The notes: a model not told the origin generated them from the sequence alone. Shown: positions 16,884 through 27,288, numbered from the stretch's first letter. The stretch: DNA of 64,000 bases from Bordetella genomosp. 9 (GCF_002261425.1 NZ_NEVJ01000001.1:558001-622000); one strand, 5' to 3'. Program-made: numbers and translations.

Positions 16884-17416
16884 AAGCTCTGGACCGGGGA
16901 CAGCGCGACACCATCGCCATCACCCTGAACGGCAAGGCGCGCACGGGCGCATGCGACAACCGCACGCTGTTGGCGGATTTCCTGCGCCACGAACTGGGCG
17001 CGACCGGCACCCACGTCGGCTGCGAACACGGCGTGTGCGGCGCGTGCACGGTGCAGGTCGGCGGCGTGGCCATGCGGTCCTGCATGATGCTGGCGGTGCA
17101 GGCGGAAGGCCTGCGCGTGGACACCGTGGAAGGGCTGGCGCGGAAGCACCAGTCCGAAACCGCCATGGGCGACCTGCAGGCCGCCTTCAAGCGCAACCAC
17201 GCCCTGCAATGCGGATTCTGCACGTCCGGGATACTCATGACCTGCGACGATTTCCTGGCGCGCGTGCCCGATCCCACCGAACAGCAGGTCCGGGAAACCT
17301 TGTCGGGACATCTGTGCCGTTGCACCGGGTACACCAATATCGTCCGCGCGGTGATGGAAACGGCGCGCGAACGCCTGGCCAGGACCCATCTTGGCGGAGG
17401 CGACGCGGATGCTTGA
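16880..17416 (+). CDS. [2Fe-2S] small subunit of molybdenum hydroxylase (CoxS-like)
   Basis: 178 residues with both clusters visible: plant-type ferredoxin motif C-E-H-G-V-C-G-A-C (near 48-56) plus a following Cys, and the C-terminal all-helical cluster motifs C-G-F-C and C-R-C (near 113-116 and 144-146). Carries electrons from the molybdenum site to FAD. The ATG overlaps the medium subunit stop (ATGA). There is no export signal, so the enzyme is cytoplasmic. Confidence 0.95.
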   Translation: MKALDRGQRDTIAITLNGKARTGACDNRTLLADFLRHELGATGTHVGCEHGVCGACTVQVGGVAMRSCMMLAVQAEGLRVDTVEGLARKHQSETAMGDLQAAFKRNHALQCGFCTSGILMTCDDFLARVPDPTEQQVRETLSGHLCRCTGYTNIVRAVMETARERLARTHLGGGDADA

Positions 17417-18944
17417 CCTGGGACGCACCTTCCTGCAAAGCGTGGAGCGCAGTCCGGCGGCCCTGGCCATCGTGGACGGCGCGGTGCGGCGCAGCTACGG
17501 CGAGTGGCATGAAGACGTGCGGGCCGCCGCCGCCGGACTGGCCGGCCTGGGACTGGGGCGCGGCGATCATCTGTTGATGGTGCTGCGCAATCGCTGGGAA
17601 ATGGCCACCCTGCACTGGGCCTGCCAGTTCCTGGGCGTGATCTCGACGCCGCTGAACTGGCGCGCCAAGGGCGACGAGATCGAATACTGCCTGCGCGATT
17701 CGGGTGCCCGTGCGATTGCCTACGAAAGCGTCAGCGCCGACGCGGTGGCGCTTTCTCCCGCCGCCGGCGCCTTGCCGCGCATCGTGGTGGGCGAAGACGC
17801 CGGTCCGGGCCTGTCGTTCGCCGACTTGCTGCGCGGCGGCGCCGACGTTGCAGACGCGGATACGCCACGGGCAAGCGCCGAGGACATATCGCTCATGTTG
17901 TACACCTCGGGCACCACCGGCAAGCCCAAGGGCGTGCCGCGCCGGCATCGCCAGGAGCGCGCCGCGGCGCTGGCCCACGTCGCGCAGAATACCTACCGGG
18001 TGGGCGAACGCACGCTGGGCGTCATGCCGCTGTATCACACCATGGGCGTGCGCTCGCTGCTGTCGATGGCGCTGGTCGACGGCCTGTTCGTCTGCATCCC
18101 CAAGTACGATCCCGCGGCGGTGCTGCGCGCCATCCAGGACGAAGCCATCACCACGCTGTACCTGGTTCCCACGCTGTATCACGACATCCTGGGCCACGAG
18201 GATTTTCCGCGCACCGATATATCGTCGGTGCGGAAGATCGGCTTCGCCGGCGCGCCCATGCACGACGCCCTGCTCAAGCGGCTGGACGCGGCGTTCCAGC
18301 CCGCCCTGTTCGCCAATCACTACGGGTCGTCGGAAGTCTATACCTGCACGGTCAACCAGGACGCGCCGCGCAAGGCCGGCTGCGCGGGCCGTGCCGGCAT
18401 CAATACCCGCATCCGCGTGGTGCGCCTGGATGCCGCCGGACCGGACGACCTGGCGCGCCAGGGCGAAGAAGGACAGATCATCGCCGACCTGGCCGGCGAC
18501 GAAGCCTTCGAAGGCTATTGGAATCGCCCGGACGCGGACGCCAAGGCCCTGCGCGGCGGCTGGTACTTCACCGGCGATACCGGCTATCTCGACGCCGACG
18601 GCGATCTCTACGTGACCGGCCGGGTCGACGACATGATCATTTCCGGCGGTGAAAACATATCGCCTGTCGAAATCGAATCGCTGCTCTCGCTGCATCCCGC
18701 GGTCGACGAGGTCGCCGTGGTGGGCCTGCCGGACGAGCGCTGGGGCCAACGGGTCGTCGCCTTCGTCAAGCGCCGCCAGCCGGTGGATGCCGGGGCGCTG
18801 GACGCCCATTGCCGGGAGTCCGACCTGGTCAATTTCAAGCGCCCGCGCGACTATGTTTTCGTGCAGGTCATCCCCAAATCGCCCGTGGGCAAGATCCTGC
18901 GCCGCCTGCTGGTGGCCGGGGAGTTCGAGCGGGATCCATCCTGA
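17409..18944 (+). CDS. Acyl-CoA synthetase (AMP-forming ligase)
   Basis: 511 residues, ANL superfamily. The ATP-binding loop Y-T-S-G-T-T-G-K-P-K-G is near residue 165, the A5 motif Y-G-S-S-E near 305, the hinge G-R-V-D-D-M-I-I-S-G-G near 405, and the catalytic Lys in P-V-G-K-I-L-R near 495. It activates a carboxylic acid to its CoA ester. Resembles 4-coumarate/benzoate-type ligases in length and motifs, but the acid cannot be named. ATG 17409 overlaps the preceding stop by 8 bases; TTG 17391 is an alternative. Confidence 0.92.
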   Translation: MLDLGRTFLQSVERSPAALAIVDGAVRRSYGEWHEDVRAAAAGLAGLGLGRGDHLLMVLRNRWEMATLHWACQFLGVISTPLNWRAKGDEIEYCLRDSGARAIAYESVSADAVALSPAAGALPRIVVGEDAGPGLSFADLLRGGADVADADTPRASAEDISLMLYTSGTTGKPKGVPRRHRQERAAALAHVAQNTYRVGERTLGVMPLYHTMGVRSLLSMALVDGLFVCIPKYDPAAVLRAIQDEAITTLYLVPTLYHDILGHEDFPRTDISSVRKIGFAGAPMHDALLKRLDAAFQPALFANHYGSSEVYTCTVNQDAPRKAGCAGRAGINTRIRVVRLDAAGPDDLARQGEEGQIIADLAGDEAFEGYWNRPDADAKALRGGWYFTGDTGYLDADGDLYVTGRVDDMIISGGENISPVEIESLLSLHPAVDEVAVVGLPDERWGQRVVAFVKRRQPVDAGALDAHCRESDLVNFKRPRDYVFVQVIPKSPVGKILRRLLVAGEFERDPS

Positions 18945-18985
18945 TCCCGGCACCGGACCGCAACCATTCATCCAGGAGAGTACTC

Positions 18986-19792
18986 GTGTCTACCTTGAAG
19001 CATCCGGCCCAACACCTGCTCGCCGATCTCGACGGCTTCCGCGTCGAGATCGACGAATCCCGCCAGCGTGCCGACATCGTGCTGGCGCGCCCGTCGTTCA
19101 ATATCATTTCCATGCCGCAGCGCGACCAGCTGCGCCTGGTGTTCGAAGCGCTGGACGAAAACGACGCGGTGCGGGTGATCGTGCTGCGCGCGGAAGGCGA
19201 GCACTTTTCCAGCGGCGGGGATATCAAGGGCTTCCTGGCCGCGACGCCGGAGCATGTCTCCCAGCTGGCCTGGAACATCGCCGCGCCGGCGCGCTGCAGC
19301 AAGCCGGTGATTGCCGCCAACCGCGGCTATTGCTTTGGCGTGGGCTTCGAGATTTCCCTGGCCTGCGATTTCCGTATCGCCACCGACACCACGCGCTACG
19401 CGCTGCCCGAGCAGAAGCTGGGGCAGATTCCGGGTTCGGGCGGTTCGGCGCGCCTGCAGAAGATGGTCGGCATCACGCGCACCAAGGACGTGGTGATGCG
19501 TTCGCGCCGCATCCCGGGCAAGCAGGCCTACGACTGGGGCATCGTCACCGAGTGCGTGCCCGATGCCGAGCTGGAAGCCGCCACCGACCGCCTGGTCGAA
19601 GAACTGGTCGGATTCTCGCCGCTGGCCCAGCGTACGGCCAAGAAGTTGTTGAACGACACGGAGGATTCCACGTTGTCGATCGCCATCGAGCTGGAGGGGC
19701 ATTGCTACAGCCGCCTGCGCAGCTCCGACGATTTCCGTGAAGGGGTGGAAGCCTTCCACGGCAAGCGGGCGCCGGATTTCAAGGGTAGTTGA
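18986..19792 (+). CDS. Enoyl-CoA hydratase/isomerase family protein
   Basis: 268 residues, crotonase fold. The oxyanion-hole segments are F-S-S-G-G-D-I-K-G (near 72) and G-V-G-F-E-I-S-L-A-C-D-F-R (near 118). Both catalytic glutamates of the classical hydratase can be located: G-F-E-I and L-P-E-Q-K-L-G. True hydration (or hydration plus retro-aldol, as in feruloyl-CoA hydratase-lyase) is therefore feasible. It begins at GTG 18986 with AGGAGAG 7 bases upstream. Follows the ligase by 41 bases, so it presumably acts on the CoA ester made there. Confidence 0.92.
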   Translation: MSTLKHPAQHLLADLDGFRVEIDESRQRADIVLARPSFNIISMPQRDQLRLVFEALDENDAVRVIVLRAEGEHFSSGGDIKGFLAATPEHVSQLAWNIAAPARCSKPVIAANRGYCFGVGFEISLACDFRIATDTTRYALPEQKLGQIPGSGGSARLQKMVGITRTKDVVMRSRRIPGKQAYDWGIVTECVPDAELEAATDRLVEELVGFSPLAQRTAKKLLNDTEDSTLSIAIELEGHCYSRLRSSDDFREGVEAFHGKRAPDFKGS

Positions 19793-19797
19793 TGGGC

Positions 19798-19815
19798 GCC
19801 GCCCGTCTGGGCGGC
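19798..19815 (+). promoter_or_regulatory. GC-rich hairpin in the enoyl-CoA hydratase / Liv spacer
   Basis: Stem GCCGCCC / GGGCGGC with a GTCT loop, starting 6 bases after the hydratase stop. There is no T-run, so it is not a clear intrinsic terminator. It could stabilise mRNA ends or reduce read-through into the transporter genes. Confidence 0.4.
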
Positions 19816-19912
19816 ATGACGACGTAACGTACGGCAAACGCAAGCCATAACGCGGGACCGACCGGCGCGCCGCCTGGCCGCCGGCCTGCATAAAACGACA
19901 AGGAGACATCGC

Positions 19913-21103
19913 ATGAACACCACGCAACGCAAGTTCCCCCTGCATATGGCTGCGGCCATGGTGATGGCGCTGGGCGCGCAGGGCGCGCTGGCGCAGGACA
20001 CGCAGCCGATACGCGTGGGTGTCGTCACGCCGTTGTCCGGCACCTACGCGCCCATCGGCGCCCAGGTGAAGATGGGCCTGGACATGGCCCTGACCGAGAT
20101 CAACCAGGCGGGCGGCATCATGGGCCGCAAGGTCGAGCTGCTGTACGAAGACGAAGAAGCCAATCCCCAGGTGGCGGTGCAGAAAGCCGAAAAGCTGTTC
20201 CAGCAGAGCAAGGTGGATTTCCTGACGGGCACGGTGAACTCCGGGTCGACGCTGGCCGTGGGCCAGGTGGCCGAGCGCAACAACAAGCTGATCGCCACGA
20301 CGGTGTCCTTCTCCGACGCCATTACCGGCGACAAGTGTTCGCCCAACGTGTTCCGGGTGAACGCCAAGGCGGGCCAGCAATCGGTCGCGCTGGCGGCCTG
20401 GCTTGCCAAGGAAAAGCCGGGTTCTTCGCTGTTCCTGCTGGGACCGGACTACGAAATGGGCCGCAGCACGGTGGCGGCGTTCAAGAGCGCCGCCGAGCAG
20501 CGCGGTATCAAGCCGGTGGGCGACCTGTTCGCGCCGCTCGACAGCAAGGATTATTCGAGCTATTTCGGCCAGATACGCGCGGCACGGCCGCAGGTCTTCT
20601 ACACGTCGACGGCCGGCAACGACACCGTGCGCCTGTTCAGCCAGATGAGCGAATACGGCATGAACAAGAACCTGACCATGGTCGGCGTGTCCGGCGCGAT
20701 CACCGCGCAGAACATCAAGGCCATCGGCAAGAACGCGGAAGGCTTCGTCACCGGCGTCGGCTACTCGCCCGAGATCAATACGCCCGAGAACAAGCAGTTC
20801 GTCGACAAGTTCAAGCAGGCGAACAAGGTCCTGCCCGATCTGTACGGCGCCGATTCCTACGGCGTGCTGTATTTCTACAAGGCCGCCGTCGAAAAGGCGC
20901 AGAGCACCGACACGGCCAAGGTCCGCAAGGCCATGGAAGGACTGGAGTGGGATACGCCGCAAGGCCGCAAGACCATGCGCGCGGCCGATCACCAGGCGAT
21001 CCAGGACATGTACGTGGTGCGCATCCAGAACGGTGAATTCACCATCGTCAGCAAGGTCGACGGCAAGGACGCCATCGATGCCAGCGTCTGCAAGCGCTGG
21101 TAG
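19913..21103 (+). CDS. ABC solute-binding protein, Liv (branched-chain amino acid) type
   Basis: 396 residues. Sec signal peptide (about 1-27, ending A-L-A-Q) then a Leu/Ile/Val-binding-protein fold with the N-lobe signature I-R-V-G-V-V-T-P-L-S-G and the G-A-Q-V-K-M-G segment. Periplasmic receptor of the importer encoded next. In this family many members bind aromatic acids rather than amino acids, and the company of a CoA ligase and hydroxylase favours an aromatic or cyclic acid here (inference). Confidence 0.92.
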   Translation: MNTTQRKFPLHMAAAMVMALGAQGALAQDTQPIRVGVVTPLSGTYAPIGAQVKMGLDMALTEINQAGGIMGRKVELLYEDEEANPQVAVQKAEKLFQQSKVDFLTGTVNSGSTLAVGQVAERNNKLIATTVSFSDAITGDKCSPNVFRVNAKAGQQSVALAAWLAKEKPGSSLFLLGPDYEMGRSTVAAFKSAAEQRGIKPVGDLFAPLDSKDYSSYFGQIRAARPQVFYTSTAGNDTVRLFSQMSEYGMNKNLTMVGVSGAITAQNIKAIGKNAEGFVTGVGYSPEINTPENKQFVDKFKQANKVLPDLYGADSYGVLYFYKAAVEKAQSTDTAKVRKAMEGLEWDTPQGRKTMRAADHQAIQDMYVVRIQNGEFTIVSKVDGKDAIDASVCKRW

Positions 21104-21124
21104 GCCCGGTTCACAAGGAATGCC

Positions 21125-22018
21125 ATGAACGCCTTGTTCGAAAGCCTGCAGTTCGTCTATGCCCCGCAGGTCGTCAACGGCCTGTCGCTGGGCGTGGCCG
21201 TGATATTGATGGCGCTGGGCCTGACCATCATCTTCGGCCTGCTCGATGTCATCAATATGGCGCACGGCGAGTTCTACGCGCTGGGGGCTTATCTGGGCAT
21301 GTCGCTGTTGGCGATGGGCGTGGATTTCTGGGCCGCGCTGGTGCTGGTGCCGCTGGTCATGCTGCCGATCGGCTACCTGACCGAGCGTGCGCTGATCCAG
21401 CGCGTGTTCCACCACAAGGACCGCCATATCCTGACCCTGCTGCTGACCTTCGGCATGGCGATCGTGCTGGAAGACCTGTTCAAGCTGGCCTACGGTCCCA
21501 ATCCCTTGCGTCCGGACGCGCCCATCACCGGCGCGACGGAGCTGTTCGGGATGATCTTCCCCACCTATCGCCTGTTCCTGATGGGCGTGGGCGTGGCGAT
21601 CGTGGCCGCCGTCTGGTGGGTGGTCTACCGCACCCGCCTGGGGGCGATGGTGCGGGCCGCCGCCTACGACCGCAACATGGCCGCCTCGCTGGGTATCCCG
21701 GTGCTGCGGGTCTACGCGGCCACCTTCGCCTTCGGCGTCGCGCTGGCCGGATTGGCGGGCGTGCTGCTGGCGCCGGTGTATTCGGTGTTTCCGACCATGG
21801 GCAAGGATTTCATCCTGATGGCGTTCTCGGTGGTCATCGTGGGCGGCCTGGGCAGCATCAAGGGCGCGATCATCGCCGGTTTGCTGCTGACCCAGGTCCA
21901 GGCGCTGTCCAGCCTGTATATCTCGCCGGTGTGGTCGGATCCCTTGCTGTTCGGAATCATGGTGCTGGTCCTGATGTTCCGTCCGCAAGGCCTGTTCGGG
22001 AGGCTGGGCCATGGCTGA
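21125..22018 (+). CDS. ABC transporter permease, LivH type
   Basis: 297 residues with about eight hydrophobic segments. The hallmark N-M-A-H-G-E-F is near residue 43 and the conserved loop R-A-A-A-Y-D-R-N-M-A-A-S-L-G-I follows near 180. One half of the membrane channel of the importer. Starts 21 bases after the receptor gene and overlaps LivM by 8 bases. Confidence 0.94.
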   Translation: MNALFESLQFVYAPQVVNGLSLGVAVILMALGLTIIFGLLDVINMAHGEFYALGAYLGMSLLAMGVDFWAALVLVPLVMLPIGYLTERALIQRVFHHKDRHILTLLLTFGMAIVLEDLFKLAYGPNPLRPDAPITGATELFGMIFPTYRLFLMGVGVAIVAAVWWVVYRTRLGAMVRAAAYDRNMAASLGIPVLRVYAATFAFGVALAGLAGVLLAPVYSVFPTMGKDFILMAFSVVIVGGLGSIKGAIIAGLLLTQVQALSSLYISPVWSDPLLFGIMVLVLMFRPQGLFGRLGHG

Positions 22019-22991
22019 CACGATCGCATTGCCGCGCGCGGCGAACCAGCGGACGCGCGTGCGTCCCGGACTGGCCCTGGTATTCGTGATCCTTGCGCTG
22101 GCGGGCGGCCTGGCGGGCTGGCTGACGGACAACGTTTTCTATCTGCGGCTGGCCACCGAAGCGCTGATCTTCGGCGGGCTCGCCATGGCGGTGGATCTGC
22201 TGCTGGGCATCGCGGGCCTGCTGTCGCTGGGCCAGGCGCTGTTCTTCGGGTTCGGCGCCTACCTGGCGGGATTGCTGCTGCGCGACGCGGGCTTGTCCTT
22301 CTGGCCCATGCTGGTGGTGGTGGCGGCTGGCGGCGCGGTGGCGGGCCTGGTGGCCGGCATCATCGCCATCCGGGCGCGCGGGGTGTATTTCGCCCTGATC
22401 ACCTTCGGCCTGGCGCAGATCGCGGCCAAGGCGGTCTACAACATCCAGGCGCTGGGGGCTTCCGACGGCCTGATGGGCGTTCCGGTGGTGGCCGTCGGCG
22501 TGGGGCCTTGGCAGGTTCCCGCGTCGGACCCCTTGGGATTCTTCCTGGTCGTGCTGGCCATCGTCATGATCATGTACGGCGTGCTCAGCTACCTGCTGAA
22601 CACTCCCTTTGGACGCAATATGCAGGCGTTGCGCGCGAATCCGCAGCGCCTGTCGTTCCTGGGCTTCGATCCCTGGCGGTACAAGCTGGCGGCCTTCGTG
22701 ATCGCCGCGGTCCTGGCGGCCGTGGCGGGCGCCTTGTACCCCGTTCTGCGCGGCTTTGCCTCGCCGGAGCTGCTGTACTTCCAGACGTCAGGGAACGCCG
22801 TCATCACCGTGGTGCTGGGCGGGGTCGGGACCCTGATCGGCGCGCTCTACGGCAGCGTCATCCTGTTCGGCCTGAAATCGATCATCGGCACCTACACCGA
22901 ACATCATCTGATCGTGATCGGCGTGCTGTTCATGATCGCGGTCATCTTCTTTCCCGCCGGGCTGGTGGGTGCATTGCGGAGGCGCAAGTGA
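22011..22991 (+). CDS. ABC transporter permease, LivM type
   Basis: 326 residues, typical LivM length. Hydrophobic segments from about 22 onward; conserved G-L-L-S-L-G-Q-A-L-F-F-G near 70 and the coupling region A-L-R-A-N-P-Q-R near 205. Second half of the channel. Its stop overlaps the GTG of the downstream ATPase gene. Confidence 0.93.
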   Translation: MADTIALPRAANQRTRVRPGLALVFVILALAGGLAGWLTDNVFYLRLATEALIFGGLAMAVDLLLGIAGLLSLGQALFFGFGAYLAGLLLRDAGLSFWPMLVVVAAGGAVAGLVAGIIAIRARGVYFALITFGLAQIAAKAVYNIQALGASDGLMGVPVVAVGVGPWQVPASDPLGFFLVVLAIVMIMYGVLSYLLNTPFGRNMQALRANPQRLSFLGFDPWRYKLAAFVIAAVLAAVAGALYPVLRGFASPELLYFQTSGNAVITVVLGGVGTLIGALYGSVILFGLKSIIGTYTEHHLIVIGVLFMIAVIFFPAGLVGALRRRK

Positions 22992-23759
22992 GCACGACCG
23001 ACCGAACGGCCGCCAGCGGCGATCCCATCCTGCAGGTCGAGCACCTGGGCGTGCGCTTCGGCGCGCTGCGGGCCGTGGACGACGTGACGCTGCAGGTCGC
23101 GCGCGGCGGCATCACGTCGCTGATCGGCCCCAATGGCGCGGGCAAGAGCACCTTGTTCAACCTCATCAGCGGCGCCTTGCGGCCGACGGCGGGCAAGGTC
23201 GCCTTCGATGGCCGCGACGTCACCGGCTGGACACCCCATGCGCTGTTGCGCGCCGGGCTCGCGCGTTCGTTCCAGATCACCAATCTGTTTTTCGAGCTGC
23301 CCGTGGCCGAGAATCTGCGGCTCGCCGCGCAGGTGCTGGACGGCGGCTGGAACGGGCTGCGGCCGCTGTCGGCCTCGCGCATCGCGCAGGCCCGGGTCGA
23401 CGAGCTGCTGGAGGAGTTCGGCTTGCAGGCCAAGGCGGCCGACCCCGCCGGCGCGCTGTCGCACGGCGAGCAGCGGCGCCTGGAGATCGCGGTCGCGCTG
23501 GCCTGCAGGCCCAGGCTGCTGCTGCTGGACGAACCCACCCAGGGCATGTCCCACGGCGACACGCAGGAAACCGCCGCGCTGATCAAGCGGCTGGGCGGCG
23601 GCCTGACGATCCTGCTCGTCGAGCACGACGTCGGGCTGGTCATGGACGTGTCGGACCATGTGATCGTGCTGGCGCAGGGCCGCAAGCTGGCCGAAGGACG
23701 GCCGGCGGCGGTGCGCGCCGATCCCGCGGTCCAGGCCGCTTATTTCGGGGAGGCCGCGC

Positions 23760-23767
<8 letters not shown>
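22988..23767 (+). CDS. ABC transporter ATP-binding protein, LivG type
   Basis: 259 residues. Walker A G-P-N-G-A-G-K-S-T near 44, signature L-S-H-G-E-Q-R-R near 155 (His in place of the usual Gly), Walker B L-L-L-D-E-P-T-Q-G-M. The GTG start overlaps the LivM stop (GTGA). Pairs with LivF to drive import. Confidence 0.93.
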
Positions 23768-24467
<700 letters not shown>

Positions 24468-24488
24468 GCCGGGCGGGGCGCGCGGACA

Positions 24489-25763
24489 TCAAGATCCAGT
24501 CGCTTGCGATGCGGGGCGCCGGCTCGGGAAGCGCGACGCCGCGAAGAACCAGATGGCGCCACCGATCAACAGCGCCACGCTTGCGGTATGCAGCGACCAC
24601 GAGAAGACCTGGCGATGGCCGATGCCGCTCCGGAGCAGCGCACCGAACAGCGGCGGGCTCAGGATCTGGCCGATGGCGTAGACGGCGGTCATCAGGCCGA
24701 TGACCGATGTCGACCGGTGCGGCCAGCGTCGCCTGGCCTCGCGGAAGGCGAACAGGGTCAGCGCGGTGAACGGCGCGCCCACCAGGATGCTGCTGAGTAC
24801 GAAGCCACCCACATCGGGCCACCACAGCCCCATCACCACGCCCAGCGACTGGGTGCCGTAGCAGGCCGCCAGGAGCCGGCTGTTGTCCCAATGGGGCGGC
24901 AGCCGCGTGGAAGCCAGGCAGCCCAATGCCGCCGACACGCCATAGATCGGCCAGATCCAGTCGACCCAGATGGAGTCCGGCAGGACTTCGCGCGCCATCA
25001 CCGGCAGGAAGGTCGCGGTGATGACGTAGCCGAAGCCTGCCAGGCCATAGGCGAGCATCAGCCAGGCCAACCCACGGTTGGCGGCCAGCGATTCGACCAG
25101 TTCCGACGGCGACTGCGGCATGTGGGGGACGGCGCCGGCATCGTTGGCGAGGCTGGCGTGCCGCGCCGCATGCCGGCGGTCGCGGCGGCATTCGTACGCG
25201 ATCCACAGCACGAAGGCCCCGACCACGGCGCCCAGGATCTTCCAGCATGCGCTCGCGCTCCAGCCCAGCGAGATGGTGGCGCTGACCAGGATGCCGCCCA
25301 GCATGATGCCCACGCCGGAGCCGCAATAGATCAGGCCCGCCAGCGATGTGCCGTTCTGCTGCGCCAGCCGGCGCAGGCACCAGCTCGACGTGAACACGAA
25401 TGCGATGGCGCTGGCCAGGCCCGAAAAAAAGCGCAGCCATTGCCACAGCCAGGGCCACGGCAGGGCCATCGCCGCCGTCAGCACCGCCGTGGCAGCCAGT
25501 CCGGCGACCGCCAGGCGTTCGTCGGGCGCCTCACGGCGGGTCCAACGCATCCAGGCGCCGGGAATCAGCGAACACAGGATCGCCCCGAAAAAGTAGCCGA
25601 GCAGATTGCTTTCGGCGAGCCAGCACCCTTCCGCCAGGGTGAGCCACCCGTCCTGCAGCATGACCGGCAGGATGGGCGTGTAGGCGAAACGTCCAATGCC
25701 GATGGCAGTGGCGACAGACAACATCCCGATCAGTGCTATGCGTGTCGCGCTCTGCTCTGCCAT
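24489..25763 (-). CDS. MFS transporter, YbfB/YjiJ family
   Basis: 424 residues with about twelve hydrophobic helices. The N-terminal G-I-G-R-F-A-Y-T-P-I-L-P motif (near 22) is characteristic of the YbfB/YjiJ family, whose substrates are not established. Same strand as the allantoinase gene upstream (90-base gap), so it may or may not belong to that operon. Possible roles are nitrogen-compound uptake or drug export. Confidence 0.88.
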   Translation of the reverse strand: MAEQSATRIALIGMLSVATAIGIGRFAYTPILPVMLQDGWLTLAEGCWLAESNLLGYFFGAILCSLIPGAWMRWTRREAPDERLAVAGLAATAVLTAAMALPWPWLWQWLRFFSGLASAIAFVFTSSWCLRRLAQQNGTSLAGLIYCGSGVGIMLGGILVSATISLGWSASACWKILGAVVGAFVLWIAYECRRDRRHAARHASLANDAGAVPHMPQSPSELVESLAANRGLAWLMLAYGLAGFGYVITATFLPVMAREVLPDSIWVDWIWPIYGVSAALGCLASTRLPPHWDNSRLLAACYGTQSLGVVMGLWWPDVGGFVLSSILVGAPFTALTLFAFREARRRWPHRSTSVIGLMTAVYAIGQILSPPLFGALLRSGIGHRQVFSWSLHTASVALLIGGAIWFFAASRFPSRRPASQATGS

Positions 25764-25853
25764 GGCTCACCGGTGATAGGGGTTTTCGGCTCGACCAGCA
25801 GATATAACGCAGTCCCGGCGGTAATGGGAGCCCGGCGTTGCTACAAAAAGCGA

Positions 25854-26792
25854 TCAGCCGGCCCGCGCGCCGTCACGGAAGGGATGGTGCTCGATCCAGT
25901 GTCGCGCGATGTCCACGCGGCGGCACAGCCACACCTGCGGCCGTGCGCGGATGTGCTTCAGGAAGCGCTCCAGCGCGGTGGCACGGAAAGGGTGGCCCGC
26001 CACGCGGCAATGCAGGCCGATCGACATCATCTTGGGCTCCGTGGCGCCTTCTTCCCACAAGGCATCGAACTGCTCGCGCAGGACGTCGAAGAAATCGGCC
26101 CCCGTGTTCAAGCCGCCACGCAGGAACTTGGCGTCGTTCATCACCTGCGTGTACGGCACGACCAGATGCGGCCGTTCGTCCACGGTGGTCCAGTAGGGCA
26201 GGTCGTCGTTGTAGGCGTCGCTGTCATACAGGAAGCCCCCATGCTCCGCCACGATGCGCCGCGTGTGCACGGTGGGCGCATAGCGGCAGTACCAGCCGGC
26301 GGGCGCGGCGCCCGTCAGTCGCGCGATGCCTTGGAAGGCCGTGTGTATCGCCTGGGCTTCGGCCTCCGGCGTCAGGGCCTGGTGGCGCTCCCAGCGCAGG
26401 CCGTGGCCGCACACGTCGTGGCGTGATGCCGCGACGCCGTCCCGGATCGCCGCCGCGATGTCGGGATTGCGTTCCAGTGCCCGCGAACAGGCGAAGAAGG
26501 TGGCCGGCGCGTCATGGCGGCGCAGGATTTTCCACAGGCGCCAGAAGCCCGCGCGGCTGCCGTACTCGAACATCGATTCGGCGGCCAGGTCGCGTCCGGG
26601 AAAGGCCCGGCCGCCGGTTTCGATCAGGCCGACCTCGCTGTCGTCATCGCCGTCCGGCACCGACGGTTCGGAGCCTTCCTCGACGTTGATGACGATGTTC
26701 ACGGCGACGCGCGCGCCGCCCGGCCATTGCGGGTCGGGGGGCGTTTGTCCGTATCCCGCCAGGTCGCGGGGAAGAGGGGGGCTATGGGTCAT
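25854..26792 (-). CDS. puuE: Polysaccharide-deacetylase-type allantoinase (PuuE)
   Basis: 312 residues, the length of the cofactor-independent PuuE allantoinase rather than a sugar deacetylase. Visible family features: N-I-V-I-N-V-E-E-G-S-E near 34, the E-Y-G-S-R-A-G-F-W-R motif near 83, A-T-F-F-A-C near 102, G-H-G-L-R-W near 130, and Y-D-S-D-A-Y-N-D-D-L-P near 195. It would open the allantoin ring to allantoate. It lies 10 bases after the ureidoglycolate lyase gene on the same strand. Confidence 0.9.
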   Translation of the reverse strand: MTHSPPLPRDLAGYGQTPPDPQWPGGARVAVNIVINVEEGSEPSVPDGDDDSEVGLIETGGRAFPGRDLAAESMFEYGSRAGFWRLWKILRRHDAPATFFACSRALERNPDIAAAIRDGVAASRHDVCGHGLRWERHQALTPEAEAQAIHTAFQGIARLTGAAPAGWYCRYAPTVHTRRIVAEHGGFLYDSDAYNDDLPYWTTVDERPHLVVPYTQVMNDAKFLRGGLNTGADFFDVLREQFDALWEEGATEPKMMSIGLHCRVAGHPFRATALERFLKHIRARPQVWLCRRVDIARHWIEHHPFRDGARAG

Positions 26793-26802
26793 GGCTGAAG
26801 CT

Positions 26803-27288
26803 TCAGGTTGCGATCGCGTCGATCTCGATCTCGAAGGGCAGGGTGGCGAATTCCGTGTCGCTGCCGTCCGGCAGGCGCCGCACCATCGACACCAGTGCGG
26901 CTTCCATCCCGTCTCCCATCAGCCCGGTGTGCCAGACGCCGGGGTGATAGGCGATGCCCCATCCGGCCGGCACGTGGATCGCGGCCAACTGATCCAGCCG
27001 GGACGGCGCGGGGCCCGGCGGCGCCGCGACCACCACCAGCCGGCAGGCGCCCAGGGGAACGAAGGCTTGTACCGAATAGGGATGGCGCTCCACGCTGTTG
27101 AGCGGGCCCGCCGCGCGGCAGGCCCGCGCGCGTACCACCGTGGCGGTGAACGCGCCGCGTGCGGATTCGTCGACGCCTAAGGGCACGGGGATGCGTTCAT
27201 CGCCCGGCGTGACCGGGAAGACCACGCCATAAGGCGCCAGGCGTGTTTCCCCGGCCTCAGGCCGAACGACGATGTGGCGCAATGCCAT
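26803..27288 (-). CDS. allA: Ureidoglycolate lyase
   Basis: 161 residues, typical AllA length. Family features include Y-G-V-V-F near residue 20, S-V-E-R-H-P-Y-S-V-Q-A-F-V-P-L-G near 66 and the cupin-like W-G-I-A-Y-H-P-G-V-W-H motif near 110. Splits ureidoglycolate into glyoxylate and urea. The start codon lies inside the upstream MFS gene (32-base overlap) with an AAGGAA ribosome site, indicating coupled translation. No allantoicase or allantoate amidohydrolase is seen in the window to feed it. Confidence 0.92.
   Translation of the reverse strand: MALRHIVVRPEAGETRLAPYGVVFPVTPGDERIPVPLGVDESARGAFTATVVRARACRAAGPLNSVERHPYSVQAFVPLGACRLVVVAAPPGPAPSRLDQLAAIHVPAGWGIAYHPGVWHTGLMGDGMEAALVSMVRRLPDGSDTEFATLPFEIEIDAIAT

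Noticed and set aside
12991..17416. Carbon monoxide dehydrogenase (coxLMS)
   Set aside because: The large-subunit loop lacks the A-Y-x-C-S-F-R motif of true CO dehydrogenases, and the neighbours are CoA-pathway genes.
18968..22132. Minus-strand open frame of 1054 codons
   Set aside because: Shadow of the enoyl-CoA hydratase and Liv receptor/permease genes; His/Gln/Arg-rich with no family features.
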